DNA of 64,000 nt from Gammaproteobacteria bacterium (GCA_018824405.1 JAHJGO010000026.1:1-64000), one strand, 5' to 3'. Shown: positions 23,414 through 32,536, numbered from the stretch's first letter. Numbers and translations are program-made. The notes: generated from the sequence alone by a model not told the origin.

Positions 23414-25431
23414 TGACAAACATTATCCCCATGCCCTTCAAGGGTGCCGGGGCGAGCCGGGAGGACTGGCTGCACTTCGATGTGCTGCTGGGCCTGACTG
23501 CCGACTTGCTGCCTGTGGTTTCCAATCTCAACGCCACGATCAGCCCAAACTCAGCCATGCAAGGATTAGGCAAGACGCCATCCCAATACAACGGCAATCG
23601 CCAGGTGGTGGGGTTCTCGCAATGGACCCGGCATCAGGCTACTGGCCAGGATATCGAGAAGTGGTCCCGCGATCCGGATTACGGCATCTGCCTGCAGACA
23701 AGGCGCATCCGCGCCCTTGATGTGGACGTTCCGGACGTGGATCAGTCCGAAGCCATACGCGATTTTATCGCGGCGCGTTTCAGGCTGCCGTTGCGGGCCC
23801 GCAGCAACTCCAGCAAGTTCCTCGTGGTGATCGATTGCCCTGGCGAGCTTTACAAGCGCAAGATCAAGACCGCGCACGGCATCATCGAGCTACTGGCCAC
23901 CGGGCAGCAGTTCGTTGCGGTGGGCACGCACACATCCGGCGTGCGTTACGAATGGGGTGACGGCTTGCCGGATGAGATACCCACACTATCCATCGCGCAG
24001 CTGGATCTGCTGTGGGCGGATCTGGCTACCGAGTTCGGCATCGAGGCACCAACCGAGTCGATCGCCAGCAGCAAGGCGCAGAAGCTGTCCGATGTGGCGC
24101 AGAATGATCCGGTGGCCCAGCACCTGATGGATAAGCAGTTGGTGGTCCGCACTGAACGCGATGGCCGGATGCACGTCACCTGCCCATGGGAGAGCGAGCA
24201 CACAACCGATACGGGGGACACATCCACCACTTACTGGCCAGCGCATACGGGCGGCTACGTCATGGGGCATTTCAAGTGCCTGCACGCGCATTGCGAGCAT
24301 CGCGAGGATGCGGAGTTCCTGGATGCGATTGGTTATGTTGACCCATCTTTGCTGGCCGAGTTTGAGGCGATTGCCGATACCCCCGCCGCGCTGTCTGGCT
24401 TGCCTGCTGAAACGCCTAATTTCAAGTTCAAGGTTGAGCCTGCCCACCTGTTCACCCAGCACCCGACACCGCCATGGATTATAAAAGGTGTGCTGCCGCG
24501 CGCCGAGATGGCGGTGGTGTATGGCGACTCGGGATCTGGCAAGACCTTCTTCATCCTGGATCTGTCCATCGCCATCGCGCAGGGCGCTGAATGGCGCGGC
24601 ATTCAGGCCAAGAAAGGCCGGGTTGTATACGTAGCAGCCGAGGGTGCGGCCGGTTTTCGTAATCGACTCAAGGCTTACGCCCACGAGCATCAGATCGATC
24701 TGGCCAGCCTGAATATAGGCGTGATATCGGCAGCGCCCAACATGATGGAAAAGGCCGACGCGGTGGATGTGGCTAAGTCTATTGTGTATTCGGGCGGGGC
24801 GGATATTGTGGTGCTTGATACCTTCGCCCAGGTGATGCCAGGGGCGAACGAGAACAGCGGCGAGGATGTGGGCAAGGCGCTGGCGCATTGCAAAGGCATT
24901 CACCGGGCTACAGGCGCCATGGTGATCCTGGTGCATCACTCCGGTAAGGACTCATCGCGGGGTGCTCGGGGCTGGTCCGGTTTGAGGGCTGCTGCCGATT
25001 GTGAGATCGAGGTGATCCGTTCGAACGATGATCGTGCGGCTACCGTTACAAAGCTAAAGGACGGTGAGGATGGGGCCGAGTTTGGTTTCAGTTTGCGAAC
25101 TGTTGTGGTTGGCTTCGATGATGACGATGATGAGATCACCAGCTGCGTACTTGAGCATAACGAAGGCGGGGCGAAGGCACTTAAGACTAAAAAGAAGGCG
25201 CTAAAAGGGGATGTGCAGAAGTTGGTCGTGAGCACGCTGAACGACATGACGGAATTGGGTGGTGGTGTAGATCGTGAAGAACTGATCGATGCCGTTGCAA
25301 GTGCGCTGGATCATGACGAAAGTAAAGATGATCGTCGCGCTTTCAGGGCAAAAAGGGCTATCGATGGCCTGCGCGATGCGGGGGTTCTACTTGCAAACGG
25401 CTGCAAGTTGAGTGTGGCTGACAATGTTTAA
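23410..25431 (+). CDS. Phage primase-helicase (prim-pol-like N-terminus, RepA-type AAA ATPase)
   Basis: 673 residues. The N-terminal third resembles bifunctional primase/polymerase domains (IEKWSRDPDYGICLQTRRIR, then ALDVDVPDVDQ with acidic residues). A Cys/His-containing linker follows (FKCLHAHCEHRE, a CHC2-like zinc element, about residues 285-300). The C-terminal ATPase has Walker A GDSGSGKT (372-379), Walker B VVLDTF (about 467) and LVHHSGK, as in RepA/AAA_25 hexameric helicases. It is probably the replication initiator-helicase; a repeat-rich region follows it. Confidence 0.87.
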   Translation: MMTNIIPMPFKGAGASREDWLHFDVLLGLTADLLPVVSNLNATISPNSAMQGLGKTPSQYNGNRQVVGFSQWTRHQATGQDIEKWSRDPDYGICLQTRRIRALDVDVPDVDQSEAIRDFIAARFRLPLRARSNSSKFLVVIDCPGELYKRKIKTAHGIIELLATGQQFVAVGTHTSGVRYEWGDGLPDEIPTLSIAQLDLLWADLATEFGIEAPTESIASSKAQKLSDVAQNDPVAQHLMDKQLVVRTERDGRMHVTCPWESEHTTDTGDTSTTYWPAHTGGYVMGHFKCLHAHCEHREDAEFLDAIGYVDPSLLAEFEAIADTPAALSGLPAETPNFKFKVEPAHLFTQHPTPPWIIKGVLPRAEMAVVYGDSGSGKTFFILDLSIAIAQGAEWRGIQAKKGRVVYVAAEGAAGFRNRLKAYAHEHQIDLASLNIGVISAAPNMMEKADAVDVAKSIVYSGGADIVVLDTFAQVMPGANENSGEDVGKALAHCKGIHRATGAMVILVHHSGKDSSRGARGWSGLRAAADCEIEVIRSNDDRAATVTKLKDGEDGAEFGFSLRTVVVGFDDDDDEITSCVLEHNEGGAKALKTKKKALKGDVQKLVVSTLNDMTELGGGVDREELIDAVASALDHDESKDDRRAFRAKRAIDGLRDAGVLLANGCKLSVADNV

Positions 25432-25443
25432 CTTGCAAAAAAT

Positions 25444-25545
25444 TACCTGCACAACCGCACAACAACCGCACATGTGCGGAACATGTGCGCCGCACACCGC
25501 ACAGCACGCACACCACCCCTTTAGGGGTGTGCAGTTGTGCGCCGT
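25444..25545. other. Iteron-like repeat region, candidate origin
   Basis: CGCACA occurs five times directly (25456, 25467, 25491, 25498, 25507) and its complement TGTGCG three times (25473, 25484, 25536) within about 90 bp. The perfect 14-bp palindrome CCGCACATGTGCGG is at 25466-25479. A hairpin CACCCC-TTTA-GGGGTG (25514-25529) follows. Position directly after the primase-helicase gene, and between early and late modules, fits a replication origin or regulatory hub. Confidence 0.45.
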
Positions 25546-25598
25546 TCGCGTGTTCATTGTTCTTGGTAACTTGTAAAAAACAACGGGGAGATAGCGCA

Positions 25599-25847
25599 AT
25601 GCAAAAAACCGTAGCCGTCAACGAATCCGGGTATCGAATCGGGGAGGATCACCCCAACGCCCGTTACACCAACGGTGATGTGGAGATGGTTTTGAGATTG
25701 CGCGACGAAGGAAAAGGCTACGGCACGATTGCCAAGCTGGTGGACATGCCCAAAAGCACTGTTCGGGACATCTGCCGGAGTTTAAGGCGCTGCCAGTGCA
25801 TTGCAAATTACAAGACGGTGCGCGTATCTCTTGCGGAGGGTGATTGA
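25599..25847 (+). CDS. HTH DNA-binding protein at the start of the packaging module
   Basis: 82 residues from ATG 25599 with a GGGGAGA site. RLRDEGKGYGTIAKLVDMPK followed by STVRDICRS is a resolvase/Hin-type HTH. It may regulate late genes or assist terminase. The last codons (VRVSLAEGD) are read from the GGTGCGCGTATC element. It lies directly upstream of the terminase small subunit gene with no gap. Confidence 0.7.
   Translation: MQKTVAVNESGYRIGEDHPNARYTNGDVEMVLRLRDEGKGYGTIAKLVDMPKSTVRDICRSLRRCQCIANYKTVRVSLAEGD
25817..25828 (+). repeat. Boundary element copy 1
   Basis: GGTGCGCGTATC in the last codons of the HTH gene, 20 nt before the terminase small subunit start. It is followed by yCTTGC, as in copies 2 and 3. 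Confidence 0.7.
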
Positions 25848-26339
25848 ATGGGCGCTATGAAAAAAATAGGCCGACCATCCAGCTACAACCAGGAAATTGC
25901 TGCCGAGATTTGCGAGCGTCTATCCGCTGGCGAATCGCTGCGAGCTATTTGCCGCGATGCGCATATGCCAGAGCGACCGACAGTGAGCAACTGGCTTCTG
26001 GCTCATCCATCTTTTTTTTCCCAATACACGCATGCCAGAGACATCGGGCTTGACGTCCTGGCAGATCAGGTGATCGAGATTGCGGATGAGCGACCAGGCA
26101 CGCTCGACAACGGCGCAACAGACGGCGGGGATGTTGCCAACCGCCGTTTGCGCTTTGATGCCCGCCGTTGGTATCTGTCCAAGCTCGCGCCGAAGCGATA
26201 CGGCGACAGGACCAGCATGGAGCTGACAGGCAAGGACGGCGGCCCGGTCGAGATCACCGACACCGAGCGGGCTGCCAAGATCGCCGCCATACTTGCCGCT
26301 GCCGAGGCTCGCAAGGCGGATGCTGACGATCTCGTTTGA
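25848..26339 (+). CDS. Terminase small subunit
   Basis: 163 residues. KKIGRPSSYNQEIAAEICER is followed by SAGESLRAICRDAHMPERPT, an HTH for pac/cos recognition, and FDARRWYLSKLAPKRYGDR, the conserved segment of this TerS family. It binds phage DNA and regulates TerL. The ATG at 25848 has GGAGG; a second ATG at 25857 is possible. It overlaps TerL by 20 nt. Confidence 0.88.
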   Translation: MGAMKKIGRPSSYNQEIAAEICERLSAGESLRAICRDAHMPERPTVSNWLLAHPSFFSQYTHARDIGLDVLADQVIEIADERPGTLDNGATDGGDVANRRLRFDARRWYLSKLAPKRYGDRTSMELTGKDGGPVEITDTERAAKIAAILAAAEARKADADDLV

Positions 26340-27900
26340 CAAGTCGCTACTGGCGTACCTGACCCCGCACGAACTGGCCGAACTCGATGCGCTGATCGCC
26401 AGCGACCCAACGATATGGCGACCGCTGCCAGGACCGCAAACAACGGCGTACAACAGCACGGCAGATATCATTGGCTACGGGGGTGCAGCCGGGGGAGGCA
26501 AAACGGATCTGGCATGCGGCAAAGCGCTTACGCGGCATCGCAAGTCGATGATCCTGCGACGCATCGGCACTGAGCTAACCGGCGTGGTGGATAGGCTGGA
26601 GGAGCTGATCGGAAGCCGCGACGGATACAACGGGCAAAGCAATATCTGGCGCCGGCCGGGCCTGCAGATCGAATTTGGCGCTGTGCCCAATGCAGGCGAT
26701 GAGCGCAAGTTCCAGGGACGGCCGCATGATCTGCTGGTATTCGACGAAGCCACCAATTTCCTCGTGCAGCAGGTGCGTTTTCTGCTCGGCTGGTTGCGCA
26801 CCACAATACCCGGCCAGCGCTGCCAGGCGCTGTTTACATTCAATCCGCCGACCAGTGCGGAAGGGCGCTGGGTAATTGATTTCTTTGCCCCCTGGCTCGA
26901 CAAGAAATACCCCAACCCTGCCCAGCCGGGTGAATTGCGCTGGGCGGCTTCACTCCCCGCGGATGCCGCCACCCCGAACGGGCGCGACTTGTGGGTGCCA
27001 GACGGGCGCAAGTTCGTACTGGTGGATGGCCAACCGTGCTACGACTTCAACCCGATGGAATACTCGCCCGACGACATCATCACCCCGATGAGCCGCACGT
27101 TCATCCCGTCGCGCATCACGGACAACCCTTACCTGCTAGGGACTGGCTACATGGCACAACTACAGGCGTTACCCGAGCCGCTACGCTCTCAAATGCTCAA
27201 GGGCGATTTCACTGCAGGCATCGAGGATGACCCGTGGCAGGTGATTCCGACAACTTGGGTGGAGGCTGCGCAGGCACGATGGAAGCGACCGGACAAGCTG
27301 CCAGCGATGGACTCGCTGGGTGTGGATGTTGCGCGCGGTGGCCGGGACCAGACGATCATCGCAAGGCGCCACGGGATGTGGTTCGATTCGCCGCTCACCT
27401 ATCCCGGCAGCGCAACACCGGATGGCCCGACGGTGGCCGGATTAACCATCGCGGCCAAACGCGACGATGCCGTAACGCATATCGACGTGATTGGTGTCGG
27501 GTCATCGCCTTACGATTTCCTCAACGATGCGCGGCAGCAGGTAGTTGGCGTCAACGTGGCCGAATCCGCCACGACCACGGACATATCCGGCAGATTGCGG
27601 TTCAAGAACCTGCGCAGCCAGCTGTGGTGGAAGATGCGCGAGGCGCTTGACCCAACCAACAACACCGGCATTGCGTTGCCCCCAGACCCTCGCCTGCTTG
27701 CCGATCTGTGCGCGCCGACGTGGACGCTTTCAGGCAGCGTGATCCAGGTTGCCAGTCGCGAGCAGATCATTGACAGCATCGGCAGATCGCCCGACTTCGG
27801 CAGCGCGTACATCCTGGCGCTGATTGATACACCCAAGCGCAGCCATTTCCAAGGCTTGGATAGAAGCAACCGGCGGAAGGATTACGACCCTTACGCTTGA
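26320..27900 (+). CDS. Terminase large subunit
   Basis: 526 residues from ATG 26320 (AAGGCGG site); an in-frame ATG nine codons upstream is less likely. ATPase: Walker A GGAAGGGKT (54-62) and Walker B LLVFDEAT (138-145). The nuclease domain starts with SLGVDVARGGRD (catalytic D336). It drives DNA packaging and cleavage. The stop at 27898-27900 abuts boundary element copy 2. Confidence 0.93.
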   Translation: MLTISFDKSLLAYLTPHELAELDALIASDPTIWRPLPGPQTTAYNSTADIIGYGGAAGGGKTDLACGKALTRHRKSMILRRIGTELTGVVDRLEELIGSRDGYNGQSNIWRRPGLQIEFGAVPNAGDERKFQGRPHDLLVFDEATNFLVQQVRFLLGWLRTTIPGQRCQALFTFNPPTSAEGRWVIDFFAPWLDKKYPNPAQPGELRWAASLPADAATPNGRDLWVPDGRKFVLVDGQPCYDFNPMEYSPDDIITPMSRTFIPSRITDNPYLLGTGYMAQLQALPEPLRSQMLKGDFTAGIEDDPWQVIPTTWVEAAQARWKRPDKLPAMDSLGVDVARGGRDQTIIARRHGMWFDSPLTYPGSATPDGPTVAGLTIAAKRDDAVTHIDVIGVGSSPYDFLNDARQQVVGVNVAESATTTDISGRLRFKNLRSQLWWKMREALDPTNNTGIALPPDPRLLADLCAPTWTLSGSVIQVASREQIIDSIGRSPDFGSAYILALIDTPKRSHFQGLDRSNRRKDYDPYA

Positions 27901-27950
27901 GGGGTGCGCGTATCCCTTGCCGAACGGCATAGAGTTTCGCGCATGGACCA
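27900..27950 (+). repeat. Boundary element copy 2 (51-bp form)
   Basis: Identical to 30420-30470 except one base. It begins at the TerL stop and ends in the first codons of the next gene. It contains GGTGCGCGTATC, the inner pair TGCCG/CGGCA and the outer pair TGCGCG/CGCGCA, whose 3' arm includes the A of the start codon. Confidence 0.85.
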
Positions 27951-28422
27951 GACCCCGACAATTCAGGATGCCCACGCCATAGAGCTACTTGGCGCCATGC
28001 CAACGCCAGAAGCGGTGCGCCAGCTGGAGCATCACCTGCTGGCCTTGCCTCAGGTGGATCTGTCCACGTCGCATATCGTTCACGGTGGTATGTGCGCGCG
28101 CACCATCATGATCCCGGCAGGTACGGTACTCACCGGGGCGCTGACCAATATCGACAACATCTGCGTTGTGCACGGGGATATCACCGTGACGACAGATAAG
28201 GGGTTGACGCGCTTAACAGGTTTCCATGTCCTGCCCGCCGCAGCCGGCTTCAAGCGTGCCGGAGTGGCCCACGCCGATACCATGTGGACGACGATATGGC
28301 CAACCGCGCTGGAAGACATCGCCGCCATCGAGGACGAGATGACCAGCGAGAGCAACATGCTGCAGACCCGGCGCGAGGGCATCGGACATGAACAAAAGCC
28401 CGCACTTGCAGGAGAAGGATAA
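27943..28422 (+). CDS. Cupin-like phage head-region protein
   Basis: 159 residues from ATG 27943. The central beta-rich segment (TIMIPAGTVLTGALTNIDNI, then VVHGDITV and GFHVLPA) resembles a cupin barrel. An ATG start just after the structured repeat is preferred; a GTG at 27904 inside the repeat would add 13 residues (VRVSLAERHRVSR) but has no spaced ribosome-binding site. It lies between TerL and portal genes as in related podoviruses. Function is unknown, perhaps a virion protein. Confidence 0.65.
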   Translation: MDQTPTIQDAHAIELLGAMPTPEAVRQLEHHLLALPQVDLSTSHIVHGGMCARTIMIPAGTVLTGALTNIDNICVVHGDITVTTDKGLTRLTGFHVLPAAAGFKRAGVAHADTMWTTIWPTALEDIAAIEDEMTSESNMLQTRREGIGHEQKPALAGEG

Positions 28423-28742
28423 TGTCATTCGGAATCTCAGCCGCAGTGTGGGGTGCCATCGCAGTTGGAGCATCCACTGCGGTCAGCCTGTACAACGGGC
28501 AGCAGCAATCAAAAGCCGCGGATAACGCCAGCCGGCAGGCGCAGGCCAATGCCGACAGGCAAGCCGCCGACGCCGAGCAGGCGATGAATCGGGCGAACCA
28601 GAAAAAGCCGGACACCTCTGCCATTCTCTCCGCGGCGCAACAGTCCGGCAAGCAGGGCGGATCAGGCACGATGCTGACGGGGCCGCAAGGCGTCGGGCAG
28701 AATGATCTTGCGCTTGGCAAGACCACGCTGCTGGGGATGTAG
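28422..28742 (+). CDS. Small Ala/Gln-rich phage protein
   Basis: 106 residues. One hydrophobic N-terminal helix (VWGAIAVGASTAVSLYNG) precedes a polar Gln/Ala/Asn-rich coil. It starts at the TAATG junction with the preceding gene and has a GGAG site. Similar short proteins lie just before portal genes in BcepC6B-like phages. It may be a minor virion protein; unproven. Confidence 0.65.
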   Translation: MSFGISAAVWGAIAVGASTAVSLYNGQQQSKAADNASRQAQANADRQAADAEQAMNRANQKKPDTSAILSAAQQSGKQGGSGTMLTGPQGVGQNDLALGKTTLLGM

Positions 28743-28744
28743 CG

Positions 28745-30421
28745 ATGGCGGATAAAGACACGCCAAAACGCGACAAAATAAAACAGCGGTGGGATTCGCT
28801 CAAATCCGAGCGATCAAGCTGGGATTCGCACTGGAGAGAGATTAGCGATAACGTATTGCCCCGCTCCGGGCGTTTCTTCGCTGATGATCGTAACAAGGGC
28901 GGACGCCGCCACAACAACATCTATGACAGCACCGGCACGCGCGCGCTGCGCGTGCTCGCCGCGGGGATGATGTCGGGCATGACCAGCCCGGCCCGCCCCT
29001 GGTTCCGTCTCGCCACTGCCGATCAGGAGTTGATGAAGTACGCACCGGTCAAGATGTGGCTCAACGATGTGACCAACCTCATGCACTCGGTATTCCAGCG
29101 GTCCAACACCTACCGGGCGCTGCACTCCATGTACGAGGAGCTGGGCGCATTCGGCACCGCCGCCAGCATCGTGATACCGGACTTCGACAACATCATCCAT
29201 CACTACCCCCTAACCACCGGCGAGTACTGCATCGCTACGGATTACAAGGGCGACGTGACCACGCTGTATCGCGAGTTCCAGAAAACAGTGCATGAAGTGG
29301 TCGGCGAATTCGGTATCGACAAGGTAAGCCCAGCCGTCAAGAACATGTACGACCAAGGCAACCTGGACCAGTGGATCACCATCATCCACGCCATCGAGCC
29401 GCGTACCGACCGCGACCCGGGGAAGAAAGACAACCTCAACATGGCATGGAAGTCCATTTACTTCGAGGTTGGAGCCGACCCGGAAAAGTACCTGCGCGAA
29501 TCCGGATTCAAGCGTTTCCCTGCGCTATGTCCGCGTTGGTCCACCGCAGGCGGCGATATATACGGCAACAGCCCGGGCATGGAAGCACTGGGCGACATCA
29601 AGCAGCTTCAGCACGAGCAGCTGCGCAAGGCTCAGGGCATCGACTTCAAGACCAAGCCTCCTCTGCAGGCGCCCACCAGCATGAAGAACCGCGACGTGGA
29701 AATGTTACCCGGCGGAATCAGCTTTGTGGACATGGCAGGGCCGAATGCCGGTATCAAGACTGCATTCGAGGTGAACATCGACCTCAACCACTTGCTCATG
29801 GATATCCAGGACGTGCGTGATCGCATCAAGGGCAGCTTCTACGCCGACCTGTTCCTTATGCTGGCGAACCAGACCGATGCGCGCATGACGGCCACCGAAG
29901 TGGCAGAGCGCCATGAAGAGAAGCTGCTCATGCTCGGCCCTGTGCTGGAGCGTTTGCAGAATGAACTGCTCGACCCGCTGATCGAGATGACATTCGACCA
30001 GATAATGGATGCGGGCATTGTGCCGCCCCCACCGGAAGAGTTGCGGGGTCATGAGATCAATGTCGAACTGGTGAGCATGCTGGCTCAGGCGCAGCGCGCT
30101 GTCGGCACCAACAGCATCGACCGCTTTGTCGGCAACCTCGGCGCGGTTGCGCAGTTCAAGCCGGAAGTGCTCGATAACTTCGACGCAGATAAGTGGGCCA
30201 GCATCTACTCTGATTCTCTCGGCCTCGATCCCAATATCATGGTGCCTGCCGACAAGGTAGAGGCGATACGCGCCCAGCGTGCCAAGGCGCAGCAGGCGAT
30301 GCAGCAAGAGCAATCTATGCAGATGCGCGCGGATACCGCTGCCAAGCTGGCATCCGCGGACACCTCCAGCAAGAACGGATTGACCGACGTTACGCAGGCG
30401 TTCAGCGGGTACACCACGTAG
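28745..30421 (+). CDS. Portal / head-to-tail connector protein (T7-type)
   Basis: 558 residues. RWDSLKSERSSWDSHWREIS, then LPRSGRF, TGTRALRVLAAGMMSGMTSP and RPWFRL are hallmarks of the podovirus head-tail connector family (phage_connector, T7 gp8-like). It forms the dodecameric portal for packaging and ejection. The C-terminal helix (QRAKAQQAMQQEQSMQ) is Gln-rich. The stop TAG is shared with boundary element copy 3. Confidence 0.92.
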   Translation: MADKDTPKRDKIKQRWDSLKSERSSWDSHWREISDNVLPRSGRFFADDRNKGGRRHNNIYDSTGTRALRVLAAGMMSGMTSPARPWFRLATADQELMKYAPVKMWLNDVTNLMHSVFQRSNTYRALHSMYEELGAFGTAASIVIPDFDNIIHHYPLTTGEYCIATDYKGDVTTLYREFQKTVHEVVGEFGIDKVSPAVKNMYDQGNLDQWITIIHAIEPRTDRDPGKKDNLNMAWKSIYFEVGADPEKYLRESGFKRFPALCPRWSTAGGDIYGNSPGMEALGDIKQLQHEQLRKAQGIDFKTKPPLQAPTSMKNRDVEMLPGGISFVDMAGPNAGIKTAFEVNIDLNHLLMDIQDVRDRIKGSFYADLFLMLANQTDARMTATEVAERHEEKLLMLGPVLERLQNELLDPLIEMTFDQIMDAGIVPPPPEELRGHEINVELVSMLAQAQRAVGTNSIDRFVGNLGAVAQFKPEVLDNFDADKWASIYSDSLGLDPNIMVPADKVEAIRAQRAKAQQAMQQEQSMQMRADTAAKLASADTSSKNGLTDVTQAFSGYTT

Positions 30422-30470
30422 GGGTGCGCGTATCCCTTGCCAAACGGCATAGAGTTTCGCGCATGGACCA
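30420..30470 (+). repeat. Boundary element copy 3 (51-bp form)
   Basis: One mismatch to copy 2 (G to A at 30442), which lowers the inner pair to TGCC/GGCA but leaves a hairpin. It begins within the portal stop codon and ends at the third codon of the next gene. Confidence 0.85.
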
Positions 30471-30768
30471 CGACCCGTTAGATATCCGCAGCCAGGAGAG
30501 CGCCAGAGAGGACGCCGAAGATCGCGTCAAGCTGGCGCAGCAGATCGAGGTGGATGATCTGAAGTGGTTAATGAGCAACAAGCGCGGACGCCGTTTCGTG
30601 TTCCGCACTTTAGAGCGCGCAGGCGTGTGGCGTCTATCCTTCAACACCAACGCACTGAGCATGGCCTTTAACGAGGGCACGCGCAATGAAGGGTTGAGGC
30701 TGATGGCGCAGATCACTACGCACTGCGCGGATCGCTACACCGAAATGCTCAAGGAGAGCAAGGAATGA
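30463..30768 (+). CDS. Bbp19-like phage protein
   Basis: 101 residues from ATG 30463. The core LKWLMSNKRGRRFVFRTLER, then AGVWRLSFNTNALSMAFNEG and RLMAQI, matches the Bbp19 family of BPP-1-like phages. Role not established; it always lies between portal and scaffold genes. It overlaps the scaffold gene by 4 nt. Confidence 0.8.
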   Translation: MDHDPLDIRSQESAREDAEDRVKLAQQIEVDDLKWLMSNKRGRRFVFRTLERAGVWRLSFNTNALSMAFNEGTRNEGLRLMAQITTHCADRYTEMLKESKE

Positions 30769-31403
30769 CAACTGAAACACTGATGACGGAAGGCCAACCA
30801 ACCAACACAGCCGACCAGCAGCAGGACGCGACGACCGAAGCACCCGCGACGGAAGCCGCAGCAACCCAGCAGCAGGAAGTCGAAGGGCAAGCCGCAGAGG
30901 GTGAACAACCCGAAGCGGACAATGCCGAGGCGAATAAGGCAAAGCCGGAAGGCGCGCCAGAGAAGTACGAGTTCAAAGCGCCCGAAGGGCACGAGTTCGA
31001 TGCGCATGTGATCGAGCAGTTCTCCGAAGTCGCCCGTGAATTGAACCTGCCCAACGAAGCAGCGCAGAAAGTGATCGACAAGATCGCACCAGCGCTGGCT
31101 AAAAAGCAGGCCGACGCACTGGATGCGGTACGTAACCAGTGGGCTGAAGATGCAAAGGCGGATAAGGAATTCGGCGGCGCCAAACTGACCGAGAACCTGA
31201 CAGTCGCCAAGAAAGCGCTCGATACCTTCGGCACACCCGAACTGCGCACGCTGCTGGACGAGTCGGGCCTTGGCAACAATCCGGAGGTGATCCGGTTCAT
31301 GGTCAAGGCAGGTAAGGCAATCAGTGAGGATGGCTTCGTTTCCAGCGGGAGATCCGCGCAGGAATCGGACCCAGCCAAGCGACTTTTCCCAAATCAGAAA
31401 TAA
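30765..31403 (+). CDS. Putative capsid scaffolding protein
   Basis: 212 residues, very acidic and Gln/Ala/Glu-rich in the first 65, then KYEFKAPEGHEFDAHVIEQF, a helical middle (VARELNLPNEAAQKVIDKIA) and KRLFPNQK at the end. Low complexity, charge and position directly before the major capsid gene fit a scaffolding protein of the T7/BPP-1 type. No protease triad is visible. Confidence 0.75.
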   Translation: MTTETLMTEGQPTNTADQQQDATTEAPATEAAATQQQEVEGQAAEGEQPEADNAEANKAKPEGAPEKYEFKAPEGHEFDAHVIEQFSEVARELNLPNEAAQKVIDKIAPALAKKQADALDAVRNQWAEDAKADKEFGGAKLTENLTVAKKALDTFGTPELRTLLDESGLGNNPEVIRFMVKAGKAISEDGFVSSGRSAQESDPAKRLFPNQK

Positions 31404-31414
31404 GGAGTTACAAC

Positions 31415-32527
31415 ATGAAAAAGATTTTCAGTAGCCAAAACCAGATGATGCTGTTCGCCTTCGTAGCGACAGCTATGGCGATGTTCGGCTTCGCGGATCA
31501 CGCGTCCGCGGCGGGCATCCTGTTGATCGGTTCGACGCTGGCCACAACGCACCCAACCCTCCTGGACCTAACCAAACGACTCGACCCGGATGGCAAGGTT
31601 GATACCATCGCCGAGATGCTGTCGCAGACCAACGAGATTCTCGACGATATGGTGTGGCTGGAAGGCAACCTGCCAACCGGACACCGCACAACCGCGCGAA
31701 CCGGCCTGCCTGCTCCTACCTGGCGCAAATTGTACGGCGGTGTGCAGCCCACCAAGAGCAAAACCGCGCAAGTGACCGACGCATGCGGCATGCTGGAAGC
31801 CTATGCCGAAGTTGATAAAGCACTGGCGGACCTCAACGGTAATACGGCAGCTTTCCGGTTGTCGGAAGAACGGGCGCATATCGAAGGCATCAATCAGGAA
31901 TTCGCGTCTACGCTCCTGTACGGCAACGAGGGCACAGAACCAGAAGCCTTCACGGGATTTGCCCCCCGGTTCAATAGCCTCTCTGCCGAGAACGCGGATA
32001 ACATCATCTCGGGCGGATCGTCCGACACCGACAATAACAGTATCTGGCTGGTGGTGTGGGGTCCGAATACCGTGCACGGTATTTTCCCCAAGGGCAGCAA
32101 GGCGGGCCTGTCCATGGAGGACAAGGGCCAGGTGACTATCGAAAACGTCGATGGTGCCGGTGGCCGCATGGAAGCCTACCGCTCGCACTATCGGTGGGAC
32201 TGCGGCCTGTCCGTTCGTGATTGGCGCTACATTGTTCGCATCCCGAACATCGAACTGTCCGCCCTGACCAAGAACGCATCCGCCGGGGCCGATCTGATCG
32301 ACCTGATGACTCAGGCCATCGAGCGCATTCCTACGTTGTCCATGGGGCGCCCCGCATTCTACGTTCCTCGAACCATCCGCAGTTTCCTGCGCCGCCAGAT
32401 CGTCAACAAGGTTGCAGCTTCCACCTTGAGCATGGACGAAGTGGCAGGCAAGCGCGTACTTGCATTTGACGGTATTCCGGTGCGTCGCGTCGATGCTCTG
32501 GCAGGTAACGAGTCTGTAGTTTCCTAA
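31415..32527 (+). CDS. Major capsid protein with a signal-like N-terminal extension
   Basis: 370 residues. From about residue 43 (ATTHPTLLDLTKRLDPDGKV, then NEILDDMVWLEGNLPTGHRT) it matches Bbp17-type major capsid proteins, which usually begin at this point with MATTHPTLLD. Here 42 residues precede it: MKKIFSSQNQ, a hydrophobic core MMLFAFVATAMAMFGF and ADHASAAG, which looks like a Sec signal peptide with an A-x-A site. A consensus AAGGAG lies before the ATG, so the extension should be translated. Confidence 0.9.
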   Translation: MKKIFSSQNQMMLFAFVATAMAMFGFADHASAAGILLIGSTLATTHPTLLDLTKRLDPDGKVDTIAEMLSQTNEILDDMVWLEGNLPTGHRTTARTGLPAPTWRKLYGGVQPTKSKTAQVTDACGMLEAYAEVDKALADLNGNTAAFRLSEERAHIEGINQEFASTLLYGNEGTEPEAFTGFAPRFNSLSAENADNIISGGSSDTDNNSIWLVVWGPNTVHGIFPKGSKAGLSMEDKGQVTIENVDGAGGRMEAYRSHYRWDCGLSVRDWRYIVRIPNIELSALTKNASAGADLIDLMTQAIERIPTLSMGRPAFYVPRTIRSFLRRQIVNKVAASTLSMDEVAGKRVLAFDGIPVRRVDALAGNESVVS

Positions 32528-32536
32528 AGCCATACG

